This document shows positions 1-12,056 of a stretch of DNA of 64,000 nt, piece by piece. The notes under the pieces were generated by a model that was not told the DNA's origin, did not search any database, and worked only from the letters and a program-made list of their open reading frames with translations. The first letter of the stretch is position 1. Every line of letters starts with the position of its first letter. The stretch is from contig JAAOOA010000524.1 in NCBI GenBank assembly GCA_012861695.1, positions 2,367,884 through 2,431,883 of the forward strand. The letters run 5' to 3'. A program made the position numbers and the translations under genes. This DNA is from Trematomus loennbergii (taxonomy: Eukaryota; Chordata; Actinopteri; Perciformes; Nototheniidae).

Positions 1-391
1 GCATTACATGCTTATGATAAGAACACATGGTAAAGCATAGCAGGAAACATAATCAATCTTGAATACATCTTGATAGATCTTCATGAGCAAACTTCCAATC
101 CAGTTGCCTATAAATTATTACTCCAACATAAATCTACAGAGGTCAGAATTCCTGCCTCTCTACTGAATCTGCGTGTTCTCCATCGTACATGATTCACATA
201 CAGGACTGTAATAAGTCTGTCACTGAGGAATGTTAACGCTCACAATGCAAATCTAATAATACAGAGGACTCCCTGGTGGATTGGTGGTGGTTCACTGTGC
301 ACACACATATGTCCAGGTTGAGCTACGGTTGCAGTCTCTGTTGGTAATTATTATGTTATACTGGAATGTACAATGCATGGCTAATATCCAC

Positions 392-397
392 CACACA

Positions 398-430
<33 letters not shown>

Positions 431-433
431 CAC

Positions 434-494
<61 letters not shown>

Positions 495-501
495 CACACA
501 G
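392..501. repeat. (CA)n microsatellite
   Basis: About 110 bp of almost pure CA dinucleotides with a few interruptions. The His-Thr and Cys-Val open frames across it are products of the repeat and not genes. Confidence 0.97.
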
Positions 502-654
502 GTTTCATGATTCTGCTCCATCAACTTTTTGGGAATGGCCCATTTTTAGATTTACTGTTTCAGTGATGCGATACAGTAAATGTTCCTTCCACTTTAAGTA
601 TAGCTTAGCATTATCCAAAGTAATAAACCCTTTAAACCTTTTAAAAATAACATA

Positions 655-1000
655 TTATTATGAGTCCTAAGACACATTCTTCTGCTTTCCTGTAGTGTGT
701 TATATGGGTTTGTGCATGTAAATGGTCTGCAAAGGCTAAAATCTGAAATGTCCCTCCAGAGGTAGTTCCTCTCCCACCCTGCCTGAAACGCCACCATTGG
801 ACTCCTTTTATTTATTTCCATAACATAGTGACATCACTACGTAAAACCCATGCTATCTAGTGGCTAGCACTCCAACACATTGTATGTGGTATGCTCATCG
901 CCGGGACATCGCAGAGCCGGCCAGCTAACCAATCAGAGCAGATTGGCTCTGGTTCTAGACCAAGCTAAGCCAAAATCTCTCTGTGTATTGCTGTAATTGT
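655..1000. repeat. Dispersed repeat, copy 1 (family seen near 10.2, 11.6, 53.2 and 55.0 kb)
   Basis: Segments such as TGTGCATGTAAATGGTCTGC and CCAGCTAACCAATCAGAGCA recur near 10.2 kb, 11.63 kb, 53.27 kb and 55.06 kb. This marks an interspersed element of unknown class. Edges are approximate. Confidence 0.6.
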
Positions 1001-1635
1001 TTTCGCAGTTAATGAGTCAATCTTACACAATATTGTATAACTGAGGTATCGTTATGCCACTCAGCATATAGTAAAAGCATATCTTTATACAGTATAACAC
1101 TGAAACTTAGACAATAGTTTATATAACTGTAGTCACTGTCATTTTTTAATCTGAACTACACTAATAAGAATTTCATTGCGATTATTTTCTCTCTAAAATA
1201 CCTTGAAACCCGGATTAGAAAAAATGTAGCCTACAACACAGGATTATTAGTTCATGTCCCTGCACTGAACAGAGGTTCAGTGAGTAAACTTTGCTGAACA
1301 CAGGAGCTTGGCTGACTGTCTCCTTGTATAATGATTTTGGCAGAAGAGTGACGATAAATCAGCCGTGCGGGATGACAGAAGGAAAACCGCTTTACAGAAG
1401 GAGAAGAGTGAGATTTGAAGCACAGGATGTACAAGAAACCTAGAGGAATTCTGATTGGATCAAATTTCTATCTGTTTTCTATCTGTCACTCCGATGTGTG
1501 AAAACCAAAGCGGCCATGTCAAAACAAACGCACGGGAGAACTGCCTCCAACAAACAACGACACATTCCTGTGAAATGTCTTAGCAAGAGGAAGAGCTGTT
1601 GAAAACCTCCAGCAGGCAGGTCCTTTCTCAGGAGA

Positions 1636-1793
<158 letters not shown>

Positions 1794-3412
1794 TGGGGGG
1801 TAGGAAACAAATATGCTCTGGTCACCATTTTGTCTCAGCGGGACTCTTCCAAAACACAAACAACCGTCCTCCTGTTTGCATGTTGACGCAGGCTGCAGGG
1901 GATTGGACAGACGCTAACTAGACAAGAGGGACCAACAGCTTTTGTACAAGCTCACTGGTCAATATGTGCCTTAGTTCAACTTCCTTCTATGTGAAAGAAG
2001 GGCCAACATTTTTTTGCAATTTGCAGCATCCTTGCGATTAATGCTCACATTTTTTTAGACTTTCAAGGCAAAAGTTCACCTCGGCAGTGGATGTCCCTAA
2101 CGGGATTTCGTATATGTTTGACCCTATTCAGTCTGTGGTTTGACTGTGCCCAAAGCCTGAATTTATTGCGGTATTAAAGCACATCCTGTTTTATTGACCT
2201 CTATTAAAGCTTCTCAACACTCAAATGTAATGTATATGTATATTGTGTTGGCCATAAGGGTTGTGCAAAAGGGTCAAACTGTGTATATGAACATACTGTA
2301 TGGCATCATGTGTTAATATGTTGATGTTTTTATCATGTACTATGTATATGATTTGTAATTGTTATCTTCTGTTGAACTGCAGTACGGAGACCAAACAAAT
2401 GTCCTTTCGGGCACATGAAGTTTATCGTATCGTAACACATGTTTTAAATTCTTTAACACAGAAATATTCGGTCGTTTTTGTTCTCAAGTTAGCTTTCAGG
2501 TATTTGAATACAATTATGTTGGTTATAATCTCTGATTATACATATTTAAAGATGAGCGGCCTATAACATTTTGCAATATATGCTTATTTGCCCTCTGTAG
2601 AGCTCAAAGCATTGATACACATTTGATATATATACAGCAAAGCTAGAAGCCAATGAGCATAGCACAGAGACTGGAAATTATCCAAAAGCAATAAAATCCA
2701 CCTTTTAAACATACTGATTAATGCGTTATATCTATTTGTTTATGTCCTTGAACAGTTAACCAGTGGAGACTCCAGGAAGTTACTTCTTGCTCCCAGGCAA
2801 GAAACAGTCTAGCTCCTCGTAAACACAGCAAATTGTCATCGAGCTGTGTTAATTGGTTAGCTTTAGAGGTGCTGCTAAGTGTTTTTTGCTACTGTTGGCT
2901 GGCTGTTTCCCCCAGTCTTTATGCTAAGATAAGCTAACCTGCTGCTTGCTGTGGATTCATATTTACAGACATGAGAATGGTATCGATACTCATCTTACTT
3001 CCCTATTCTGAATATGTTTTTTGCATTTAAATGTGTGGGATTTGTCTTTTTTAACCATATGAAGCCAGAACTGCATCCCCTCATTAGCATAGCGTTTTAT
3101 AGAGTGGAGGCTCAGCTGGGATAGCCACAGCACTCCAGACTCCAGCCGCCTTCAAAGGAAAACATTCCCCTTACCCAGAGAGCACTTCTTCTACCTTTAA
3201 CTACCCAGAGACCCCCCATAGAGCAGACTTGTCCAATCACAGCTACACTACAGGCTCATTCTGCCTCTTCAAACTGAAAGCATAAGGTCTGAACGTGGCC
3301 TATTAAAGTTTTAACAACATGTTGTCCTATGAGGGACTAAGTCAGTTCACAAAACGTGAGCATGAATACTTGCAAGTGGAGTATGCCGGTTTAAAAACAT
3401 GAATGAACTCAC

Positions 3413-3517
3413 CATACTGGCATCGCGTCCCTTTGAAGCCCAGGGAACACTGACAGATCTTGTCTCCAGTCTTTGCGCACTGGCCTCCATTGAAACATGT
3501 ATTTGCACTACACACCC
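3413..3517 (-). CDS. megf6: megf6 exon 4: first EGF-like domain
   Basis: Preceded by TTTCTGCAG and followed by GTGAGT. Encodes VCSANTCFNGGQC, AKTGDKICQCSLGFKG and TRCQY, one complete six-cysteine EGF. It ends in phase 1, the usual phase between EGF exons. Confidence 0.93.
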
Positions 3518-5811
3518 CTGCAGAAACCACAAATCACATGTTAAAGGGCTGCTGGTGTGATACATGATGCGACATCAAGATGGCATCTGGCTGCAGTGTC
3601 TTGAGCTCCTCTCAGATGTTGCATTTTAACCTTTTTTTGTTTATCCTAAGTGTAGTATGTGTTTTTGTAAATTGTGTGTTGTTGTATTGTGCATATAACA
3701 GTAAAACCTTTGAATCTTTGAAATGTAACCTTGTTTGGGTGTACTTTTGAAATATTGAAGATCTGTCATGGCCACATTCCTGCTTAATTGTTCCAGGTGA
3801 ATTGTTGTACTAAATATGAAATATACATACTCTATACACACACACACATATACATATATACTATATAAAGGTGTGTTGGCACTTATGTGATAAATATAGC
3901 ATGTGTATAATGATATTACTCACTATGCAGACAGCCCATCTCTTCACCCTCCTGTCTCCAGCCAGGGCAGCACTTATAGACTGTGTGCGTGTCCATGTTG
4001 TACACCTGCCTGTACACTGTGTAGTATGCTGTCCTGAGGAGGAGAAATGTATGTTAAAGTCACAATATTACATTATAGGTCCATATATATATATGTGGCC
4101 TGTAAAAAACGTAATAATTACATCTCAGTTTAACACGGTACCTGTTTCACAACGCTCAAAATGATCTCAATAAGTAGTAATGTAAATACATTTTCCGTCG
4201 TATAGGACGATTATCAGCCTTTTTATAATGACACCGGTTAGGCTTATTTCAATCTGCAATGTTTCTTATTCAGAAAAAGCTTTAAAATAAGTATCTTCAT
4301 TCCCACCGTGCACAAAAAGCTCTCTTTTCCAGCCCTTCATTCCAGCTGAGATGACCAGAGAAACTCCAGGTTATATGCAGCCAGTTAATGTGTTAAACAG
4401 TCCTTCACCACTTGGCAGTTTCTGCAGCTGTGCTTATGAATGAGATGTCTTTTCTATGGAATTCAACTGGTACAAAATTGGGAAACTATTTCTGCTCTTA
4501 CCTTCTCTCATAGCCCATGCACCATCTGTGGCTGTTGCAGCCCTGCTTCCACACTTTCACCATGCGGGTAAAAGCCTGGACACAAGGCTGACGGGCCCCC
4601 AACATAGACATCTCCTGGTCAGCACACACATTCGGCCTGAGCATGGAAGAACACACACAAAAACATGAGAGAAACATGGACAGCTGCAGTTAAAACTGTT
4701 TTAAGACTTGAATTGAAGACAAATATCATATAGTGTTTTGACTTTTAAGAGCAAGCATATTACATTTCATTTTGCTGACACTTTTTATTTTTTAAGGTAC
4801 AAGGGAAACAGGTGTGTTTGTTCAGTTTGCAACGGAAGATATGTAGACTTTCTGCTGTCCTGTCTGTTTTTCATTGTTGTACTTGAGGTACTTGTATGTT
4901 GAGGTGGGCTATATCCCTTCCGATGGTGGTCTCAGCCTGCTGATTATGTATTCCAACATACATGAAGTAACACATGTTTTACACATGTTTAGGTGCATGC
5001 ACATCATACTATGACAGACACATTGTTTGTAAAGCAATTATACCATTTCCTGTTTGGTGCAATGGGCTTTATTAAACTCACAAACATCCAATTAACCTCC
5101 AGAGGAAATTAAAACATTTTTCTACAAAATAGTTTGCATGAATAACTCGGTTATATAAAGTTAGACAGCACAGGGGTAATGTAATGTACAACACTTGTGT
5201 GTACAGCAGCCTGTGTGTGTTGTCATGTCTGCAGGTAAACTATCCAGAGGTGTCCTCCTGCACAACACATCTGGCTTCAATACAGAGCAGCCTGCAGTTA
5301 ATTAGAGGAAGTATTCCGCTTCTCCTGTAATGAAAACGATTCCTCCAATCATCATGTCCTGCACAGCCCATTTAAATGGTAGAGGACTTTGCAACAAAAA
5401 AAAATCACATTCCATTGGAAGCTATTATGCAGAAGCACGTTACTGCATTGCTAAAACACACATGCATCCTTATGGGACCTGAAAGAGCGACGCCTAGTGG
5501 GAAATAAAGAGAGTACACTATAAGGTAAAATAATTACTGACTAGACTTACATTTGTAGCCGTCTTTGAGCTAATAAAACATTACAAATACAAATTGTGCG
5601 TGTAAAAATAGGATATAACGTTTGCATCTGTCTTACTCTAAATCATGGAACGTAAACAAATGTTTCATCTGATTATTAAATTAGACCAAGTGCAAATTAA
5701 AACGTTATCTATATTAAAAAGCGTCACTTACATGCCAGGCTGCAGCTCCGAAGATGATGCAATGAAGTGCAAAGTGCAAAATAATATCACACTCAAAATA
5801 TCTGAGAACAT
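3413..5811 (-). CDS. megf6: megf6, N-terminal part (multiple EGF-like domains 6), exons 1-4
   Basis: Four spliced exons on the minus strand: 5811-5732, 4636-4502, 4033-3924 and 3517-3413. Phases agree at every junction (2, 2, 1) and all donors are GTAAGT, GTAAGA or GTGAGT. They encode a signal peptide starting MFSDILSVILF, then GMPNVC, an EMI domain (residues about 27-107, with RQPCVQAFT, WKQGC, YERRTAYYTVYRQVY and KCCPGW), then one six-cysteine EGF (CSANTCFNGGQC to GTRCQY). Human MEGF6 as I recall it begins the same way (LQPGM-hHVC, ERRTVYY, RQVY, CCRGW, FHGGRC, PRCQY), which is why I name the gene rather than call it a generic EMI/EGF protein. The product is a secreted protein of many EGF repeats. 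The gene is partial because the calcium-binding and laminin-type EGF exons lie left of the window. No frameshift is seen. Which teleost paralogue it is cannot be told. Confidence 0.92.
3924..4033 (-). CDS. megf6: megf6 exon 3: second half of the EMI domain
   Basis: Preceded by CTCCTCAG and followed by GTGAGT. Encodes TAYYTVYRQVYNMDTHTVYK, then CCPGWRQEGEEMGCLH. The CCPGW motif is diagnostic of EMI domains. Confidence 0.93.
4502..4636 (-). CDS. megf6: megf6 exon 2: first half of the EMI domain
   Basis: Preceded by CATGCTCAG and followed by GTAAGAG. Encodes PNVCADQEMSMLGARQPC, VQAFTRMVKVWKQGC and NSHRWCMGYERR, with the EMI cysteines in place. Confidence 0.93.
5732..5811 (-). CDS. megf6: megf6 exon 1: start codon and signal peptide
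   Basis: The ATG at 5811-5809 opens a hydrophobic leader (SVILFCTLHFIA) followed by SSSELQPG. The exon ends after two bases of a Met codon, and GTAAGT follows. The start was chosen because the leader is a good signal peptide and LQPGM joins exactly to the MPNVC of exon 2, as in the human protein. Confidence 0.88.
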
Positions 5812-5849
5812 AATGTCAGCCGGTTACAGACACGGAGAGAAGAAGTGAA

Positions 5850-7133
5850 GTTGACGCAGCCTCTGTGTCCATCAAATGTAGAGCATCCTGATATTTTTGG
5901 AAGTCCGCATTAAGTCATGACTCAAAAGTTGATGTTTGTGTCATATCGATATTTCCCAGAGATCCAGACGTGATTTCCCGTTCACTGGTTAAGCAGAGGG
6001 TCGACTGGTCTGTCAATCGCAGTCTTTGAATGGCTCCGTGAACGCACCACCCACAGTCACTGAGGGGCCACCTCCAAAACCCCACCGACATTGACCTGGA
6101 AATTCAATATTGTTAAGGCACATGGTTTTATATTAGACTATCTGTTTAATAAACACACGATGTGGCAGTAACTAAAGACATTTTAGCAAGAAGTGTTCTA
6201 AATGTATCGTAATTCAGAAATACTGTGGCTGAAAGTGGGAGTGGATTAAATCAAAAAGGAGTCCTTGCAAGGGGTTTACTTGAAACCAAACTAAGTTATT
6301 AAACCAAGGTTTAAATAACAGTTACAAGCAAGTTAATTTTGTGGATCAGTAATATCAGAACTGAGGGCTGTGCATGGATGTGGGAAGTATGTGATGCTGT
6401 TGAGTTTTTAAAGGTGCAAAATAAAGAGATGACCATCAGCTGACGAACCCACAATGCATGGTTGTCAGATAATTGACCAAAACAGCCTTCAAGACAGTGA
6501 GAAGGGCATCAAATTCAATGAAAACCTTTCACTTCAATGCAGTCTAATGGGCACTATACTATGTACTAAACTGATAAATAAACAAATCCTAGTTCAGAGA
6601 AGGATATTATTTTAGTGTAATTATATTCAATTTGTTATATGTAGGAAATCAATGAATATTCAACATGCATAATGTATGATGCATTGTGAATGATGTAGGC
6701 AACATTCTACATCAAATACTTAATTCATAATATCTGCATTACATTAATAATATATCTAATACAAAAACTGATGCATGATTAAAAATTCAAATATAGAAAG
6801 GAAGTAACTAAACTTTATTTATACTGTTTGTTTCCCAGATAGTATTACTAGATGCTCTTCAAAGCAAACGTAGAAGAAAAAGAAAAACATCAAAACGAGA
6901 TGACATTAAAAAAAACACACACAATATATTAAAAGTATTGTAAAATGTATGAATTATATTAGGTCTGAATCAAGCAATATGTCATTGCTCATTGAAACAC
7001 AAATTAAAAAAACTTGAAAATATCTTAACTTTAATCAATAAAAGGTCAAACATGCATTTAAATAGGCCTAATAAAGAATATGTACGTATTTTTTAAATCA
7101 TGTTTTCCTGTACAGCACCAAAGTTATGTCTTA
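5850..7133. other. Upstream region of megf6
   Basis: No gene or clear repeat seen. The first 250 bases upstream of the megf6 ATG are the likely promoter but show no clear TATA box. The stretch 6100-7130 is AT-rich and featureless. Confidence 0.5.
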
Positions 7134-7141
7134 CTTTAAAG

Positions 7142-7539
7142 CAGGGGTCTCAAACTCAAGGCCCGGGGGCCAAATCCGGCCCGCGACTTCATTTTATGTG
7201 GCCCCGCAAGAGCTTGCAAAGAATATAATACGTTTATTATACGGTTACATGCCACTTTACAGAAGCAGGTTGCCCATAAACTACATGTCCCACAATGCAT
7301 CTCGTTTTGTGACATGCGCACTGAAGAGACTTGCAATTATTTGCCCTGGACATCTGCTTTCAGACATAGTTAATTACTAAGTTATTATCCTATCCGATAA
7401 TAATCCAATTCAAAGGCAATAATGTAATATAATACATTATTTTATATGTATATTATATATTTATATAGTTACAACCGGCCCTTTGAGTGCAACCTTTATG
7501 CGAATGTGGCCCGCGATGAAATTGAGTTTGACACCCCTG
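7142..7539. mobile_element. Non-autonomous hAT element
   Basis: Begins CAGGGGTCTCAAACTCAAGG and ends with the inverted copy (GAGTTTGACACCCCTG). It is flanked by the perfect 8-bp target duplication CTTTAAAG at 7134-7141 and 7540-7547. Terminal CAG and an 8-bp duplication are hAT hallmarks. At 398 bp it has no transposase. Confidence 0.92.
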
Positions 7540-7638
7540 CTTTAAAGTTAGTGAGTTAAAATTGACATTTGGGGGTAACCTTTGTTATGTTACATTTATA
7601 TATGTTACATTTACCATATATAATGAATACGTTTTTAA

Positions 7639-8407
<769 letters not shown>

Positions 8408-8484
8408 TTAAATAAATCTAATTTGACCAGGTACAACTTTTTTTTTTTGTATTTACTTTAATATTTTTGACTTCAGTTTAGCGA

Positions 8485-8698
8485 CGTCACTTCCTCCTGA
8501 GCTCCTGGTACTTCCTGTTTGAAGGACGGACGGCGGAAAAAGAGAGGAGGCTCCTCTCGTGTCAACATAAGGGAGATGCCTGACAGCTACACCATCTGTA
8601 ATACACTCAACTGTACCACTCTGGGTTTACTTTTAAGTTATTTTATTTCCTCTAAGATCTGATAAATATATTTGGAAAGCAAGCTAACCAACCAAACG
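8485..8698 (+). other. mff: mff 5' untranslated exon and promoter (inferred)
   Basis: GC-richer sequence with CACTTCCTCCTGAG and TACTTCCTGTTTG (ETS-like motifs) lies upstream of a good donor, ACG|GTAAGATA, at 8699. It is the best candidate for the non-coding first exon of mff because the first coding exon has an acceptor four bases before its ATG. The transcription start is not visible. Confidence 0.5.
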
Positions 8699-9151
8699 GT
8701 AAGATACTGAAACTACCGCGCTAGCTTGAAATGGCGCTAATGTGTTGTGTTAGCTGTCAAACTAAAACTATTGTAAGCTTTGAGATGTTGTTAACGTAGA
8801 TATCATAACAGTTAACTAAACATCAGAGGGAGACAAAGTAGTCTGCTAAATAATGCGAATGTGGTAACGTTAGCATGAAAAGGTCATTAAATAACTATGG
8901 TGTTAGCCTCACTAGTATTAGCCAATTATAAGCTTCCTTTTGATATTAGCATTGTGTTAGCATTTCATAGATATATTCTATAAAGGGACCTGTAGCAGCT
9001 CTTATCTCATACAGGCAAGGTTACTGCCAAATTGTGGCTTCCATCTTTCCCTGTATGCAAAGTTATTATCATGAGAGTGTCAAGAGAAATGCTCCAGCCC
9101 TAACTCCTGCCTACAGCTCATCAGCTGCACCAATGTTTTCTGAGTAGATCC

Positions 9152-9330
9152 TTAACCCTCCTGTACTTTTATCAATCATAAATAATGTGTCTTACATTTG
9201 ATTGCTACAAGGCCTTTATGATATCCTCCACACTAGGCATTTGACCATATACAATTGCTGATAACCACTTACATTTCATTTTAGTCAACTTTGTTGCCCC
9301 CATGGTGTTCCAAGCCAAAAAGGACCCCAA
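9152..9330. repeat. Fragment of the piggyBac-like MITE, inverted
   Basis: Starts TTAACCCTCCTGT and then resembles the inverse of 8200-8340 (ATGGTGTTCC, TTTGTTGCCCC, ATGATATCCTCC). It is a partial second copy of the 7639-8407 family. Confidence 0.7.
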
Positions 9331-9680
9331 TAGGAAATTAATGGGTGACCGTAGATTCTGTAAATCCATCAGATAGTACACAACCAAACCGACAACTATG
9401 TTCATTTGCAATATTCAGTATTCTTTGTATATTCACTGTAGTTAGTTATGGAAACCAGTAGTCTGAGACATTGTTCACAGCTTAAAAAGGTGAGGTTAAG
9501 GAGATTTGGGATCAGTGTGCATTCGCTTTTGTTTAATCAAATGTACCAGCAGGTATGCAGCATGACGGGTCAAACAGGACTGAAAATGAAACTATAAGAA
9601 CTTAGATCTCTCAAGTTGGCATCTTCCCTCTGTGACCTCAAACGCACCGTGTTCCTAAACAACCTATTCTTCACAGCAAA

Positions 9681-9894
9681 ATGAACGGAGCAGCGTTCCC
9701 TTCCCCCACGGCAGAAATTGCGGAGATGAACCGTATCCAGTATGAGATGGAGTACACCGAAGGGATCAGCCAGAGGATGCGGATCCCTGAGATGCTCAAA
9801 ATGGGTCACCACGGCCACGAGGATCCTAATTTTGGATCTCAGGAGGTCCCACACAGTGTCACAATGCAAGTCCCAGAGAGAATTGTGATTTCAG
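9681..9894 (+). CDS. mff: mff coding exon 1
   Basis: The acceptor TTCTTCACAG ends at 9676, with the ATG at 9681. The start gives MNGAAFPSPTAEIAEMNRIQ, matching the conserved N-terminus. The exon ends TCA-G before GTTAGT, in phase 1. Confidence 0.95.
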
Positions 9895-12017
9895 GTTAGT
9901 AAGCTTTCTGACAATGTAGGCTGTGTTGTCTGTGCTGTTCAAAGACTGTTCAAACTCCGCCAGTAGTTCTTGTCAGCTGACTGTTATATCGCTATTGTGT
10001 TTGTTTGTTATGACATGGCTCATGACTGTGTAATGCCAATTATTTAGGACTGTAAAAAATGAAACTGAAAGCCATTTCCCACACCGACATGTACGTCTAC
10101 TATACATGTGAAGATTGACGTCATTATTCAACCTCAGCATTCAGGTCACATTATCAAAGAGGCTTCTGGGGATTTTGACTTTTCTGTAGGGTGTTATATA
10201 GTTTTTTGTGCATGTAAATAGTCTGCAAAAGCTAAAAGAGTTTCGCTGCCACAGACTACCCCCCCCCCCCCTGCTTGAAACGCCTCCATTGTAATCCTTT
10301 GTTTACTTCAGGGACATAGCAACATCTCTATGTAAAACTTTCACTTTTATTGACTGGAGCTCCAAAACACATTGTACGTGATATTTAAAGGGGACCTATC
10401 ATGCAAAATGCACTTTTTATGTCTTTTATACATAAATATATGTCCCCGGTGTTTCAGGGAACTCGCAAAGTGTCAGAGAACAAAACCCTCTCTCTTTTCC
10501 TCCGTACCCACATCTCTATAAAAAAATAAAAAAAGGGGGGGTGCTAACAAGCAGATCCAGAATTTTCGCTCCTATAACGTCATAGGCATGACACGTCCCA
10601 ACCTATCGTCTTCTCCGGCACACGTGACACGTCCCAACCTATCGTCTCCGTATTCAGTCGCAGCTGTGTCTGTGTATTCAGGATGTCTGCTGGAGGCTTA
10701 GGGTAAAGTTGTTATATATATATATATATAATACATATAATGGCACTGTTCTAGCGGTAAACACTTAAGAAAGAACATGTCAAGCTATGTGCTGTATCAG
10801 AAACAATGCGCGGCGTGTTTTGGGAGTATGCTGTGTGTTTACATTAGCAGGCATGCTAACACTCAGAGCTAACCATGGAGCTAACGCTGTAGGCTACTGG
10901 AGAGAAAATGTGTAACGTAATGTCCTTGTGGTAAACCCTGCGCGAGAGAAAGGTTTGAGCTCCATACTGTTTCAGAAATAAAGCTTGAAGTGGTTAGGAG
11001 CATAACATGGCATTTAATCACCGCAGCGTTTAGCTGAGCCGTAGCAGGGGAAAGCTGCGTGACGCTACAAAGGGGCGTGGCTAGCAGTAGAATCCGCCTG
11101 TTTGCAACAGGGCTGCAAAAAGGGGAATGAGCAGTATGAGGCATGGCTACAATGGCTGATCTGTTTGGTATTTTAAGCAAAAGACTTCACAGACATGTTT
11201 TGTATAGGTATGGCCCTACAATATATTTTTTAAATATAGCATAATAGGTCCACTTTAAAATACATGAATAAAAGTTATAGCGCAGTGTAAAGATACGAAT
11301 AGTTCAATTAAAAGCAGCGGCAAAAAAGAAAAGTCTTCAGCCTGGATTGAAAAGTACAAATCAACAATGTCTGTAACGATTGAATTGAACCTCTGCTCAG
11401 ACCTTGTTGCCAAGTTCATCTATTTTCAGATCATGTCTACTCGGGAGCAAAGTGTATCAGAAAATAGCCTCACATATTGCACGGTAAAATAATTATGACC
11501 TCGTCGCTACTATATTTTAGACCACAGAGTCATTTGCATAATGTAACAGCTCCAGGGTGAGAGAAACTGGCAAGAGATGAGAGAGGCTAATGGGGGGGCC
11601 TGACATCTCTAAGCGGTTGACCAATCATAACAGAGCCGGCCAGCTAACCAATCAGAGCAGACTGGGCTCTGGTTTCAGACAGAGGGTGAAAAGAGGTGCT
11701 GCAGCACAGGCAGTATGAGAACAATAAATACCTTTTTTAAATATTAAAGCATGGAAACATGTCACAGTAGAGACACTAAATACAAATATGAACCTGGAAA
11801 TGAGCATACTAGTTTCCCTTTAAAGTTAGTGAAGATGCTAACATCTCTCATTCACACCTTCCTTTGTCAGGAGACAGTAATGACCCCCAGTTCCCCAGAC
11901 CCAGAGACCTGGACCTGATCCAGTCCACACCACTAGAAAGCCTATCTCTGAAGACCCACCCAGAGTCCTGACCCTCAGTGATCGGCCTCTTGACTTCCTG
12001 GAGGAGGAGGAAGAGGA

Positions 12018-12056
<39 letters not shown>

